Below the pieces are notes generated by a model, which ran no database searches, was not told the DNA's origin, and saw nothing but the letters and a program-made list of their open reading frames with translations. From positions 27,295,013 to 27,359,012 of the forward strand of contig CM043968.1 of NCBI GenBank assembly GCA_014529385.2: a DNA stretch of 64,000 nucleotides. The letters are read 5' to 3'. Shown here in pieces: positions 47,213 through 57,050 of the stretch. Within the stretch, counting starts at the first letter, position 1. Every line of letters begins with the position of its first letter. Origin of the DNA: Adiantum capillus-veneris (Eukaryota > Streptophyta > Polypodiopsida > Polypodiales > Pteridaceae). The translations under genes and the position numbers were made by a program.

Positions 47213-48829
47213 ATGTAGATTCCGTCCTCGGAAGCTATTGAGTTGAAGCTGGTTCGTCGAGGTGGAAGAGCATTTGAGATGAATGTCCTTAGCCTTCTTC
47301 AGTCACTGCAAAATCAAACAACATTGGCACAGTAATGGCATTCTCTTAAAAAGCATATGCAGTTTTAGGTAGAAAAATTGATTGGAAAAAGAATTTCAAA
47401 CAATTTGTCAGCAATGAACATTAAATTGCAATGTAATCAAATGCATAAACAGATGTAAAGGTAGAAAATTAAACAAGTCTGGGGTCACTAATTTGACGGT
47501 CGAAAAGCACTAGAGATCGAATATTAATACCATGGGTAAGCTTCTTAACTTTCTGTGGTCAATTAAGTTGTTTAATCGCGAGAGCCAAGTATTCATGTTC
47601 GAGGGCTGACTAGAGGCTATATCTAGAAAACCTTGTAGTTAAGCTACCATAAAAGGAATTTCTCATGAAATCATCGCCTGATTGATTACTTTTTCTTTGA
47701 CCCCCCAAGGTCTTTTCACAATGATTCAATTATGATGTGTGTGCTTATTTTGTATGCCTTGGGTTTTTTGCTTTTCAAGGAAAAGCGCCCACGCTGGGAA
47801 CCTCTAGGGCTCTAGTACCATAGGCAATACATGTGAGTGAAGTACCAAATCAAGCTGAGATTTCTCTTCCAGCTTAAAATTTTACATTGTGGCACTTTGA
47901 TTTTTTGTTTGTTCATTTTCATCATTTTAATTTTGTAACTTTGGGGGGTCATATAACACTGTTACCTTCCCCAGGCTCATCACATTAGTAAACTCCCTTT
48001 ATAATACTTAAGCTAAAGGTCAATAGGGTTAAGCCCACTAGAAAGCCCTAGTACATTTCATACAATGCTGCCTAAATCGGATTAAGAACCTAAGTAACCA
48101 TTGCTTATTAGGAAGGCATTCCCCATGGTATTAAGAGAAGATTTCTAATACCTAGCTTGGTCAAACTAGCTTAGTCGGACTGCTTGATTTTTACACCTAG
48201 ACAAGTGATTATGACAAAACATTACATTGAATTAAATGTTTGATACTAAGCCAATGCGCTGAATAGTATGCCACCAATCACAATCAAAGCAGACAAACAT
48301 GGATGCAAAAAAGATAAGGGCAATGCTAATGGACAAGAAACACCTGTTTGTGTTGATGGTCGCGCTTGATTTGAAGTGTGAACGAGAGAAAGGTTCCATG
48401 AAGGTCCAAATCCTATCCACAGCAACACGCTCCTGTACACACTAGGAAACAAAAGGAATACCTCCAGGAGGCACATTAGTGGGAAAAGAGATCTTTGTTA
48501 ATCACTCAACTCTAAAACAGAAACACTCCTATCGTACTAATCTTACCTACCCTCCATCACTCAAGTGATGAGGATCAAAGGTGTTTTATGGCATAGGTTT
48601 CTGTTTCACTGTACCAAATGTGACATGTGTAGGTCTGAGTCAATGTTTTGACTTTTAATGTGCATACTCGTTTGCTAATTGCTCTTGCTCTTTATTTTTT
48701 GTTTTTTGTGAGTATAAAGCTTTATATGTACATTCCCTAAGATTGGAATTGAGAGGTCAGGGAAAAAGGTTGAGAGGGAAACAAATGAATGATGACTGTC
48801 AGCAAACACTCCCCCCTTCCTTGGGTAGG
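47213..48829 (-). other. Element B 3' noncoding region, 1.6 kb
   Basis: No open frame with recognisable motifs and no trace of reverse transcriptase or integrase. It begins, right after the Gag-protease stop, with a second polypurine-like tract followed by TGTTTGCTGACAG, which looks like an LTR start. Confidence 0.65.
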
Positions 48830-51800
48830 TCATACCGTTTGAAATGAGCTTGTCACCCTTTGAAACCAATTGTTCCAGTTGGTAATAGGTGAGGATTTTT
48901 GCCAGTAGTTTGCTATTACCCTAGGTGCCTCGTCAAGTTGCAAGGGTGGTAAGGTACTCTCCCAGGATCGAACTTGAAGTGGTTCATTAGGTGATTCTTG
49001 AACACTGGGAGGTGTGGATTCTTTGGTAGCTTCATGGAGGTCCACTACTATAGATGGAGGCTGTGTAGAAGCTTTTACCTCTATGGATGTATTACATGAG
49101 GAGCTAGAAGCTTCATGGGACTCCCCCCTTCCTGAGCTAGGTGGAACAAATCGTTCTTTCTTTGGTACCCAAACTAGCTCGGGAGCGGGTGTGTAGCATT
49201 CTGTGATTTTTTTCTTTCCATGATCATTGATTCGTTTTGGAGCTACAGGATTGGGCTCACTTGGGTCAGGTGATAGGTAAGAGCACAATCTACGTTTGGG
49301 CACCCAGATTTGATCATTTCCTTGATAGTAGCCTTGGGCTTCCAATAGTCGTTTAGGGATCCATCGCAACATTTTCTTACTTTTCTTGGAGCGAGTGGTA
49401 CGTTTCTTACAAGGCTTCTGCTTTTTAGCACTAGCTATGGTCGCTAAAGAAGCTTTAGGGACCCACTTGTATGTTTTCTTCGTTACCTTAGGATGAGTCT
49501 TGTCGGAAGCGATATGCATTGCTTGTAGCATATTTAAGGGTATACGCATTTCATCCCCCTCAGGTGTTACCCAGGTCGTCCCCCTATTTCCCCAAGTGTC
49601 TATGGTTGATGCTAGGTGGACCCAATCCACATTGTCTGATTCCGTCATACCCGGTAACACATCCATATAAGGAGAATCTTGGCCAATGTCTGTATCCTTC
49701 TTACAAGTGTAACAATATTGTAGTGGGGCCGAGTGAACTGTGGTGTCAGAGCGATGATCAATAAGGGTTTTACTCCCTAAGGGGTGTACCTTACCAGTCA
49801 CCAAATCCACTCTAAGGACAGAGTCTTGGAATTGCAAATAGACATGATTTTTAGACCAATCGTGAACCATTTGTGCTTCCCTCATGAATGGTCGTCCTAA
49901 AATCATTTCATATGACATAAGGTGTTTAGAGAAATCCATTACAATGAACGTATGTCGCACCTTGTATCCTAGAACTTTGATCTTAAGATCCTTGAGCATC
50001 CCCATAGGTTTGGCTATGGTACCATTTGCCATCTTTACCACAATGTTAGTAACACTGAGGCGGGGTTTTCCCATGGATTCCCAACAATCTTTTGTAACGA
50101 TGCTAACTCCCGCACCACCATCAAGAATTCCCTTTATAGTTAATCCCTTGGTAGTGATGGGTAGGGTCGCATTAGACTCGTCGCCTTCAAAATACTGCCC
50201 TAATTCGTTAATGGGTACCTCAATCACAGACTCGTGTCCATCTAAGTCAAGTGATTGCACATGATTTTCCTCATCAATCATAATCGAGTCAGGCCTATTT
50301 GGTTGCGCAAACTGCGGTAATCCCGTTCGTAGCTCTCCGTTAAGGAATGCTCGAAGTGCAAGGAATAACTCAGGATCTCCATACAGCTTTGCTATGATCG
50401 TGGTTCGGACCTCAGAAGACATGAAGTCCACTAGTTTGGCAACATTCATTGGCGTTTTGCAGGGTGTAGGTCCTTGACTAGGAACTGGTGAGGATGGAAT
50501 CTCATATTCCTCAATGGGATCAGGTATTCCTTCGTTAAACATCCTTTCCAACAAGAAGGGTGTATGCTCACTTTCTGATGTCCCGTCCTCACTCCCTTCT
50601 TGGATGATACTAGATATGGCTAACGGTCTATGGTTCATGTGGGGTGGATGAACTTGAGTGGGAAACACTGTGTCATGAATTTTGACCTGCATGGGTTCTG
50701 GTTCCAGTTTCCTTTGAGTCTCCTCCACTAAATCTCTTAGATGTTTCACCTGCTTAATCTCGTCTACTGGGTTTGGGTACGTCCCAATCTTCTTTTTACG
50801 ATTTTTCCCTTTTTGCCCCTGCGGTTTATCTTGGGGGTCTTGGATTGGATTTGGAAACACTTGTGGTGTTTTCAGAGGCTCTTTATGATTTTCTCTTATT
50901 CGGTTTTCATTTGGTTCCATGTTACGGTTTTCTTTGTCGGTCTTTCCCTTTGTGGTATTGGTTCTAGTCTCCATTGTCTCGACTGAATCTGAATCATCCT
51001 CGAGGTCATTCATATACACGGGGTCATCTCCTGTTCCTATGTTTGTTTTGGAACTTGGCTTTGAATTTTCCGTATTCTGCGACTTCTTCCTTCGTGTCTT
51101 CTTTTTCTTTGCTTGGATAACTGACGCGGTATCTCTCTCTTCGAGGATATGGCCTGGCCCTTGAAGCATGGACCGTGTAATCGCATAAGCGGGTGCAACG
51201 GGTGGTATTGGCGATGTCACACTAGCAATTTCGACCAAATTCAGGGGTGTGATTTTAGGCGCATTTGGGTTATAGGGGCATTGGGCAATCAAGTGATCTA
51301 TGCCACAACGATTACATGTGAGTATTGGCATTGCAGACGTGCTCCCTTGATTCATTTGCATCTGTGCAGCATTCTTTTGCAGCCTAATAGGGCACTCCGC
51401 TACTCGATGTGGTCCCCCACACTCGTAGCATTGAAGAGGTGGCCTCCTAGCCTGGGTGTTGATATTTTGACCTCTGGGTGCGAGAGCAGCAGCTTGATAA
51501 ACCGGCTTGACTTGTCCCCAACAATCTTCCATGTAGTATATAGGACACTCTTCCAATGTATCAAGTCCGTAGGCAATACTAGTGTCTATTTCCTCCTCAC
51601 AACCATCTGCATAAGCATTTGATGGCTCGCAACCCACTTGGTTCATAGGGGTGACTCTTGGATGCGGGGGCTGCGGTCCTAGCACAGGAGGTGGTAGCGG
51701 TGTAGCTTGTACAACATTTTGAGATCTAGGGACCATGTGTTGCGGTAGTTGCTCAACAGGTGGAGTAGGCATCAATACAGGAGCTCGAGGTGCATCCGTC

Positions 51801-54010
51801 CAGGCTACAGGTGGTCTATTTGCCATCATACGTTTGATCATTAAACAATCCTTAGCTTGGTGACCATACCTACCACATGCGTTGCAAGTTCCATTAAATT
51901 TTACTCTAAACGTAGGGCACTCACTAGTGCTATGTGGACCTAAGCAAATGGAACACCATTGTTGCTCCCTTCTTGGATACATGTGACTATTTTGAGGGGG
52001 TCGATTATCCTTAAGAGACTCTTGGATTGCCTTGGTGAGGTCTGTCAAGAATGTCTCAAATACCTTTGGCTCATTGGCAATGGGCTTTGCAGTCATGGGT
52101 TCATACTCAATGGCTTGTGAGCTAGTGGATCTCGTGTCAGTAGACACCCTCATGCCTGCTATCATCAAGTTGTCCTCTAGTTGGATTGCATTGGCAGTGA
52201 CATCTTCCCAGGTTGTGATACCTCTAATCACTAGTCCATTATAGATTCCTTCATTCCTCAACCCTCGAATGAATCGATCAAGCAGTTGGTTATTGTTGAA
52301 GCGCTCATTTACAGGGCAGCGAGAGTTTAAGTGCTTTAGACGACTAATGAAGTCCCTTACTGACTCTCCTTCCTTACGTTCGGCCTTCTGTAGCTGAGAT
52401 GCTACACCCCAAAGCACACCTTCTCGTATGTACTCCTTTAGAAACAACCTTCGAAGGGTAGGGTAGATTGTTTTCTTATCCACCCTTAGGGTCCTATACC
52501 AATCTCCAGCCTTCCCACTTAATGTCAAGCTTAAGGCATTGCACTTATGTAGTTCGTTGCGTTCCCCTAAGGAATCACATACTTGTTCAAACACTTCAAT
52601 GTGTTTCCTAGCATCTTCGTCCCCATTGAATTTTTGCGTGAGTTTGGCAATTTGTACTGCCTTACTTCTAGGCTCTCTATCAGATGCATGATGCATATTT
52701 TCCGCAATAGATCGACCTATGGTTTGAGCAAACGCTGCCAAGTCACCTATGTGAGGAGGCAGGGCCGGTGGAGGTACTCTTGGAATCATATGTGGGAGAG
52801 GAACGGGTACCGGTCTTGGCATATGTGTAGATGATGCAGGATATGGAACATAACCGGGCATAGGTCCACTCGGATAAGAGCTAGGGAGCGGCACTCGAGG
52901 AGCATAAGCAAGTGGTACAATTGGAGGTGTGGGGTCCATGTGTGCATAAGGGGCTAGAGGCACATATGGTCGAGGCCCCATATTAGGTACTACGACACTA
53001 GGTAGTGGCACTGCGCTAACCGTAGATGTCATCGGTACATTCTCTGTCAGGCTTATCCCTGGAGTGAGCACTGTGTTTTCCTTGATAGAGGGTTGAGCCA
53101 AGTTAGGGAAGCTAAAGTTTTCGCTCGGAGGCTCAGATTGCATAGAGACCCCAGGTGAAATGACGTAAGATGGGTCCATGGAGCTCATTAGAGGAGTCTC
53201 CATTTGAGATAGAGTAGGCTGTTGAGCCTTGCTCGTATCCAGAAATCTCATGGGGCCAGTTGAGAGTATATTTACCCCTCGGTTTTGCGTTTCTGATTGA
53301 ATAATGCCATGGATAACATTACAGATCATTTTCTGTTGATCTTCGATGCTCGTGGCACTAGAGGTGGATTGTACAATCTCTATCCATCCTACATGGTAGG
53401 CGTGGCCAAAGTGTAGATCCGTCAACACCTCAGTGTGGAGGTCGTATGTCCAATGATCATTAATGAACAATCCTTCTAGAGTCGACGTGTTAACGGTTTC
53501 TTGTGAGGTAGAAGCAATGTTGCTCCCCGTGGTTTTACTTGCCACCAACGGTACTCTAGAGGGAACTTCTGAAGGAGGCAGCTCAATAGGGCCTTCTTGG
53601 TAAGAAGTTGGTAGGATATCCACATGGACACTCTTTGGGGGTGTGGGGTCCACGTGCGATGTGAAAGGAGATTCCACTTCCCCACCCCCTTCGCGTGCTT
53701 CATCTGCATCAGGTTCCGAGCGAGTAGCTCTACCTAATGTTTCCATGAAACGGCTAAACATACTAGTACTAGGCTGTGGAGCTTCGGGAGGTGCATGGCC
53801 TTCTCTCTCAGTGTTTTGGGTAGGGTATGCTTCCATGATTTCTGAGTCGGAGGAGGAATCACTAGCGGCTATTTTAGGGTCTTGGGTGGTGCTACCTTGT
53901 GTCCCCGCTGAGGGTCTAGAGCTTATCGTGGATGGGTAATGGGTGTCCGTATGAACAGAGGCACCCTCAATATGATCGTGTTCTAGCACCCGCCCAGAGC
54001 GTAAGTGCAT
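48830..54010 (-). CDS. Element B Gag-protease polyprotein, 1726 residues
   Basis: One uninterrupted frame starting MHLRSGR at 54010. The first 450 residues are Pro/Ser-rich and probably disordered. Residues about 455-617 are the Gag core (FNGDEDARKHIEVFEQVCDS, then KAGDWYRTL and RDFISRLKHLNSRCP). Four zinc knuckles follow at about 684 (CSICLGPHSTSEC), 707 (CNACGRYGHQAKDC), 860 (CYECGGPHRVAEC) and 897 (CNRCGIDHLIAQC). Three have Cx2Cx3Hx4C spacing. A basic Lys-rich stretch lies at about 950-1110. The aspartic protease has its active site as DGGAGVSI (about 1297) and ends with ILGRPFMREA. The tail (about 1420-1726) is basic with four WVPK-like motifs (about 1513, 1548, 1567, 1611). The intact frame over 5.2 kb implies recent selection or very recent insertion. 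Confidence 0.92.
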   Translation of the reverse strand: MHLRSGRVLEHDHIEGASVHTDTHYPSTISSRPSAGTQGSTTQDPKIAASDSSSDSEIMEAYPTQNTEREGHAPPEAPQPSTSMFSRFMETLGRATRSEPDADEAREGGGEVESPFTSHVDPTPPKSVHVDILPTSYQEGPIELPPSEVPSRVPLVASKTTGSNIASTSQETVNTSTLEGLFINDHWTYDLHTEVLTDLHFGHAYHVGWIEIVQSTSSATSIEDQQKMICNVIHGIIQSETQNRGVNILSTGPMRFLDTSKAQQPTLSQMETPLMSSMDPSYVISPGVSMQSEPPSENFSFPNLAQPSIKENTVLTPGISLTENVPMTSTVSAVPLPSVVVPNMGPRPYVPLAPYAHMDPTPPIVPLAYAPRVPLPSSYPSGPMPGYVPYPASSTHMPRPVPVPLPHMIPRVPPPALPPHIGDLAAFAQTIGRSIAENMHHASDREPRSKAVQIAKLTQKFNGDEDARKHIEVFEQVCDSLGERNELHKCNALSLTLSGKAGDWYRTLRVDKKTIYPTLRRLFLKEYIREGVLWGVASQLQKAERKEGESVRDFISRLKHLNSRCPVNERFNNNQLLDRFIRGLRNEGIYNGLVIRGITTWEDVTANAIQLEDNLMIAGMRVSTDTRSTSSQAIEYEPMTAKPIANEPKVFETFLTDLTKAIQESLKDNRPPQNSHMYPRREQQWCSICLGPHSTSECPTFRVKFNGTCNACGRYGHQAKDCLMIKRMMANRPPVAWTDAPRAPVLMPTPPVEQLPQHMVPRSQNVVQATPLPPPVLGPQPPHPRVTPMNQVGCEPSNAYADGCEEEIDTSIAYGLDTLEECPIYYMEDCWGQVKPVYQAAALAPRGQNINTQARRPPLQCYECGGPHRVAECPIRLQKNAAQMQMNQGSTSAMPILTCNRCGIDHLIAQCPYNPNAPKITPLNLVEIASVTSPIPPVAPAYAITRSMLQGPGHILEERDTASVIQAKKKKTRRKKSQNTENSKPSSKTNIGTGDDPVYMNDLEDDSDSVETMETRTNTTKGKTDKENRNMEPNENRIRENHKEPLKTPQVFPNPIQDPQDKPQGQKGKNRKKKIGTYPNPVDEIKQVKHLRDLVEETQRKLEPEPMQVKIHDTVFPTQVHPPHMNHRPLAISSIIQEGSEDGTSESEHTPFLLERMFNEGIPDPIEEYEIPSSPVPSQGPTPCKTPMNVAKLVDFMSSEVRTTIIAKLYGDPELFLALRAFLNGELRTGLPQFAQPNRPDSIMIDEENHVQSLDLDGHESVIEVPINELGQYFEGDESNATLPITTKGLTIKGILDGGAGVSIVTKDCWESMGKPRLSVTNIVVKMANGTIAKPMGMLKDLKIKVLGYKVRHTFIVMDFSKHLMSYEMILGRPFMREAQMVHDWSKNHVYLQFQDSVLRVDLVTGKVHPLGSKTLIDHRSDTTVHSAPLQYCYTCKKDTDIGQDSPYMDVLPGMTESDNVDWVHLASTIDTWGNRGTTWVTPEGDEMRIPLNMLQAMHIASDKTHPKVTKKTYKWVPKASLATIASAKKQKPCKKRTTRSKKSKKMLRWIPKRLLEAQGYYQGNDQIWVPKRRLCSYLSPDPSEPNPVAPKRINDHGKKKITECYTPAPELVWVPKKERFVPPSSGRGESHEASSSSCNTSIEVKASTQPPSIVVDLHEATKESTPPSVQESPNEPLQVRSWESTLPPLQLDEAPRVIANYWQKSSPITNWNNWFQRVTSSFQTV

Positions 54011-54874
54011 GTGCTTTTGATACCCTTAGGTGTCAAAAAGCTGCTCTAGGAGGCCTTGTGACTAGTTTTTAGCGTGTTTTTTGTTTGTTTTTTTTGCTAG
54101 ATTTTTTAGAGCGTGTCGTGGAATGGGCCGTGTCATAGCTCGAAACAAGCGTATCGGTCAGAGGGTCGTGCCGTGCTTTACAGCCCTCCGTTTGGTCACT
54201 CTATGCCCTCGAAATCCCTAAAACTGTCAATTTCCAGTAGGGAACTAGGCCCAAACTAGAAAGTCTAAGGGTGCAAGTGGGAAGAGAAAGGAGGAGAGTG
54301 GAGGACTTGTCCCACATGCTCTCATTCTCTCTTGAGGGAGTAGGGTATATATATAAGAGTGAGTCTAGTATATATCATAAGACTGAGGACTGAGGCCTGG
54401 GCCTGGGCTTGGGCTTGGGCTTGGGCTTGGGAAAATGATCTCGATCTATCTTTTATACAAACCAACCCGTCCGTTTTAAGAGTCACGTTTTTTATTTTCG
54501 AAAAATTTCGCCGCCCACTCACTCGCGTTTTTTATTTCCGAATTTTTTTAAATTTCTTTTTTGTTGATGCAGTTGAAAAAAACGCAAAAATTGCAGAAAT
54601 TGCAGAAAATGCAAAAAAAACGCAGAAATTGCAGAAAATGCAGCAAAAACGCAGAAATTGCAGAAAATTGCAGAAATTGAAAACGCCGAACTTGAAAATG
54701 CAGAAATTGCAGAAATTGAAAAAACACAGACAATAGCAGAAATTGAAACTTGACAGCAATTGCAGAAAACGCAAAAAACAGAAACCTTCCACACACTCCT
54801 TCCCTGCCTTTCCTATGATAGAGATTGCACCACAAGGAAGCGTAAAGTGCTAACCGAGCTTAGTGTAGGGCATA
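54011..54874 (-). other. Element B untranslated leader with simple repeats
   Basis: Between primer site and ATG. It has a GGGCTT hexamer run at about 54397-54432 and a long run of GCAGAAATT-type units at about 54570-54780. No gene is present; open frames across the repeats are artefacts. Confidence 0.8.
54570..54780. repeat. Tandem AGAAATTGC-type repeats
   Basis: Units such as TTGCAGAAA, AATGCAGAAA and AACGCAGAAA are repeated some 20 times with period 9-12 bp in the element B leader. Confidence 0.85.
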
Positions 54875-54891
54875 TCCCCGGCAGCGGCGCC
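54875..54891 (-). promoter_or_regulatory. Element B primer binding site, tRNA-Asp type
   Basis: On the minus strand TGGCGCCGCTGCCGGGG lies five bases inside the LTR. It is complementary to the 3' end of plant tRNA-Asp with one difference. Confidence 0.92.
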
Positions 54892-54896
54892 AAAAA

Positions 54897-55470
54897 TGTG
54901 CGCTCCTTGCCGCACTGTCGAAGCAAGGGACTTGCCAATACACCGTATGCGAGCCACAAACGGCTCCAAGCACACAACAAGCCTAAACTAGCAAGCTCAA
55001 GAAAACAAAGGGTGTGTCACTCACCGCTCTACGCTCGCCTTCGTGGTGGATTCCTCGCCGCGATGAAGAAGAAGCTGCAGACGTGCCGCGCTCAACCGCT
55101 TCGCCGCCGTCGTGCCTTCGTAATGCTCGATCGCACACACACTCTCCCTCTCTCTCTCTCTCACACACACACACACAAGGAGGTGAAGAAGAAGAAGATG
55201 GAGATGGAGCAAGAGCACTCTTCAATTGCACAAATGAGAGAATCAGTAAAAATTAGGTTTAGTTGGCTTTTATAGGAGCTCACCCCATTCACACTTGGGC
55301 GCCCATGCTTAACCAACTAATCCCTTGAATGTCCAAGTTAAAGTGCGCCTCTCATCGGCGATCACTCTACCTTTCCCTATTGGTCCGACAAGCCCGGTAC
55401 CTGACTCTAAATCATACATAATACGCGTCCATCGTAGGTGATGGGTGTCCGTGTGCCATGAGGGTTAACA
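54897..55470 (-). repeat. Element B 5' LTR, 574 bp
   Basis: By eye identical to 46623-47198 except for two fewer bases in the CT run. The promoter should lie here; TATAAAAG (minus) is near 55270. Confidence 0.95.
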
Positions 55471-55475
55471 TCTAA
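55471..55475. other. Target site duplication TCTAA, right copy
   Basis: Matches 46618-46622 exactly. Confidence 0.95.
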
Positions 55476-57050
55476 CATGCCCTTTGTCTGAATTGCTGGC
55501 AAATGATGTCCGTTTTACTTTCAAACCAATTTGGGAGCATGCATAGATGCATAAAAACATGTATAGATCAAAATCATTCACTCCCAGGCCAAAATTGCAA
55601 GAAAAGTAAATAATCGTGATTATTTACAACAAGGGATTTTTTTCATATTTTTGCACTTTTGACTTCATCGGCTTGAAGAACCTGTGATTTAGATACTCCG
55701 AGTGAAGTGTGAGCACATTTGAGTGTACATGGTGGAAATGATGCCATATTTAATCTTCAGATTGTGAAACAATAGATATGAATGAATTTTGGGTTTTTGA
55801 GATCCAAATGTGATCAAACTTGATTGGTGGCTTGTCACATCATCTACTTTGGTCCCATGAGGTCAAATATGAGATTTGGGCTTATTTAAACAAAAATATA
55901 AATAATCACGATTATTTACATTTTCATCAATTTGAGCATTTTTTCTTTCAAATTGATTGTAGACATGCTATAGACCCTTTGTGTGAGATATGGGAGGTTT
56001 TGGATCAGAAAATGTGACAAATAACTCAAAATTTGGACTGGAGAGCTTTTGAAAACAAGTAATTTGGAATGAGCCCAAAATACTCAAAATTCTCAGTCAA
56101 AATTACATCTTTATTACATCTAAAACAAGTCCTAAAATGAGTTTGGTGAGATTTCATCATGTCAGCATCACTTTGTGCTCTTGTCGACTCTCAAATCACC
56201 AATTTTTGTTACCACTTGGTGTGTAGTGATGTTTGGTCACTGTTGAAGCCATGGACTTGTCCGCTACTTAGTCCTGATGTTGCTCATCCAATTTGGGCTC
56301 ATTCGGAGTCAGTTTGACTCCATATGTCAAAATTGACGCTTTATAGTCTGTGAGTTGTTTCCTGCTACTATCAGAGGGCTTTCCTTGACTATTTTCTTGA
56401 AACCATCTAGGTACATTGTTTATAGACATTGTTTATAGACATTGTCTATATGCTGCTCATGGAGTCAGAATTCAATTCTGGCATGTGACAAAAACCTAGA
56501 TTATTTAGTTGGGGACCCCCTTGACCCCTGCCAAATGGTCATCTAATGATATGGAAGTGTTCTACTATCTAGGGTCATGCTACAATTCAAATCTTGTCCA
56601 ATTTAGTTGAGCTGACACGCTGCTATGGTTGTTTTTGTGTTCTAGGAGTCTGTACACAGTTGGGACTCTAGGGTTTTTCTCGAGACCTATACCTGCTACC
56701 CGACTGCATAGAAATGTTATTTGATGAGTTTAGAACTTACCCCTCATGTCTCATGTGAAATGGCACTGAAAATGGGTGACTGTGGACTCCGAAAATTACA
56801 CGCGAAAAAGGCTGAGAGCTTTCTCCTCCAAGAGTGACTAGTAGAAATGAGGTGATTTTGGGCTACCTAAGATATCTATACTCGGACTTCCCAAACTACT
56901 TTCCCCCAGATTCCCTTGTTAGTCCTAATAGGCCACAAAATCTACGGTAGACTCAAAAACTTTCTCAATTAGAATTTGTTAGCTCATTCTGCAAGAATTT
57001 GCAAAAACAGGCCCTGACAGCCTAATTTAGGCCTCCCGCTTTCATTTTTC
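55476..57050 (-). other. Leader-like noncoding sequence of the older split element
   Basis: No gene is recognised. It resembles the gypsy A leader in style: long, non-coding, with repeated short palindromes (55606-55627 and 55899-55918) and similar words such as CATGTGAAATGG. It probably belongs with 43400-46617. A tandem ATTGTTTATAGAC unit repeats about three times at 56413-56450. Confidence 0.45.

Larger units (their letters stand above)
46623..55470 (-). mobile_element. Young Gag-protease LTR retrotransposon (element B), 8.85 kb
   Basis: Two LTRs (46623-47198 and 54897-55470), a tRNA-Asp primer site, a polypurine tract and a perfect TCTAA duplication define it exactly, on the minus strand. 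By eye the LTRs differ only by one CT unit in a dinucleotide run, so insertion was very recent. The interior codes for a single intact protein of 1726 residues with Gag, zinc knuckles and protease. No reverse transcriptase, RNase H or integrase motif is present anywhere in the interior, so it is a non-autonomous element that keeps its own Gag (TR-GAG-like in design). It split an older region at 43400-57050. Confidence 0.95.

Noticed and set aside
54322-54835. Open frames in the element B leader
   Set aside because: They arise from GGGCTT and GCAGAAATT repeats (Ala-Trp, Lys-Leu-Gln and Phe-Cys runs).
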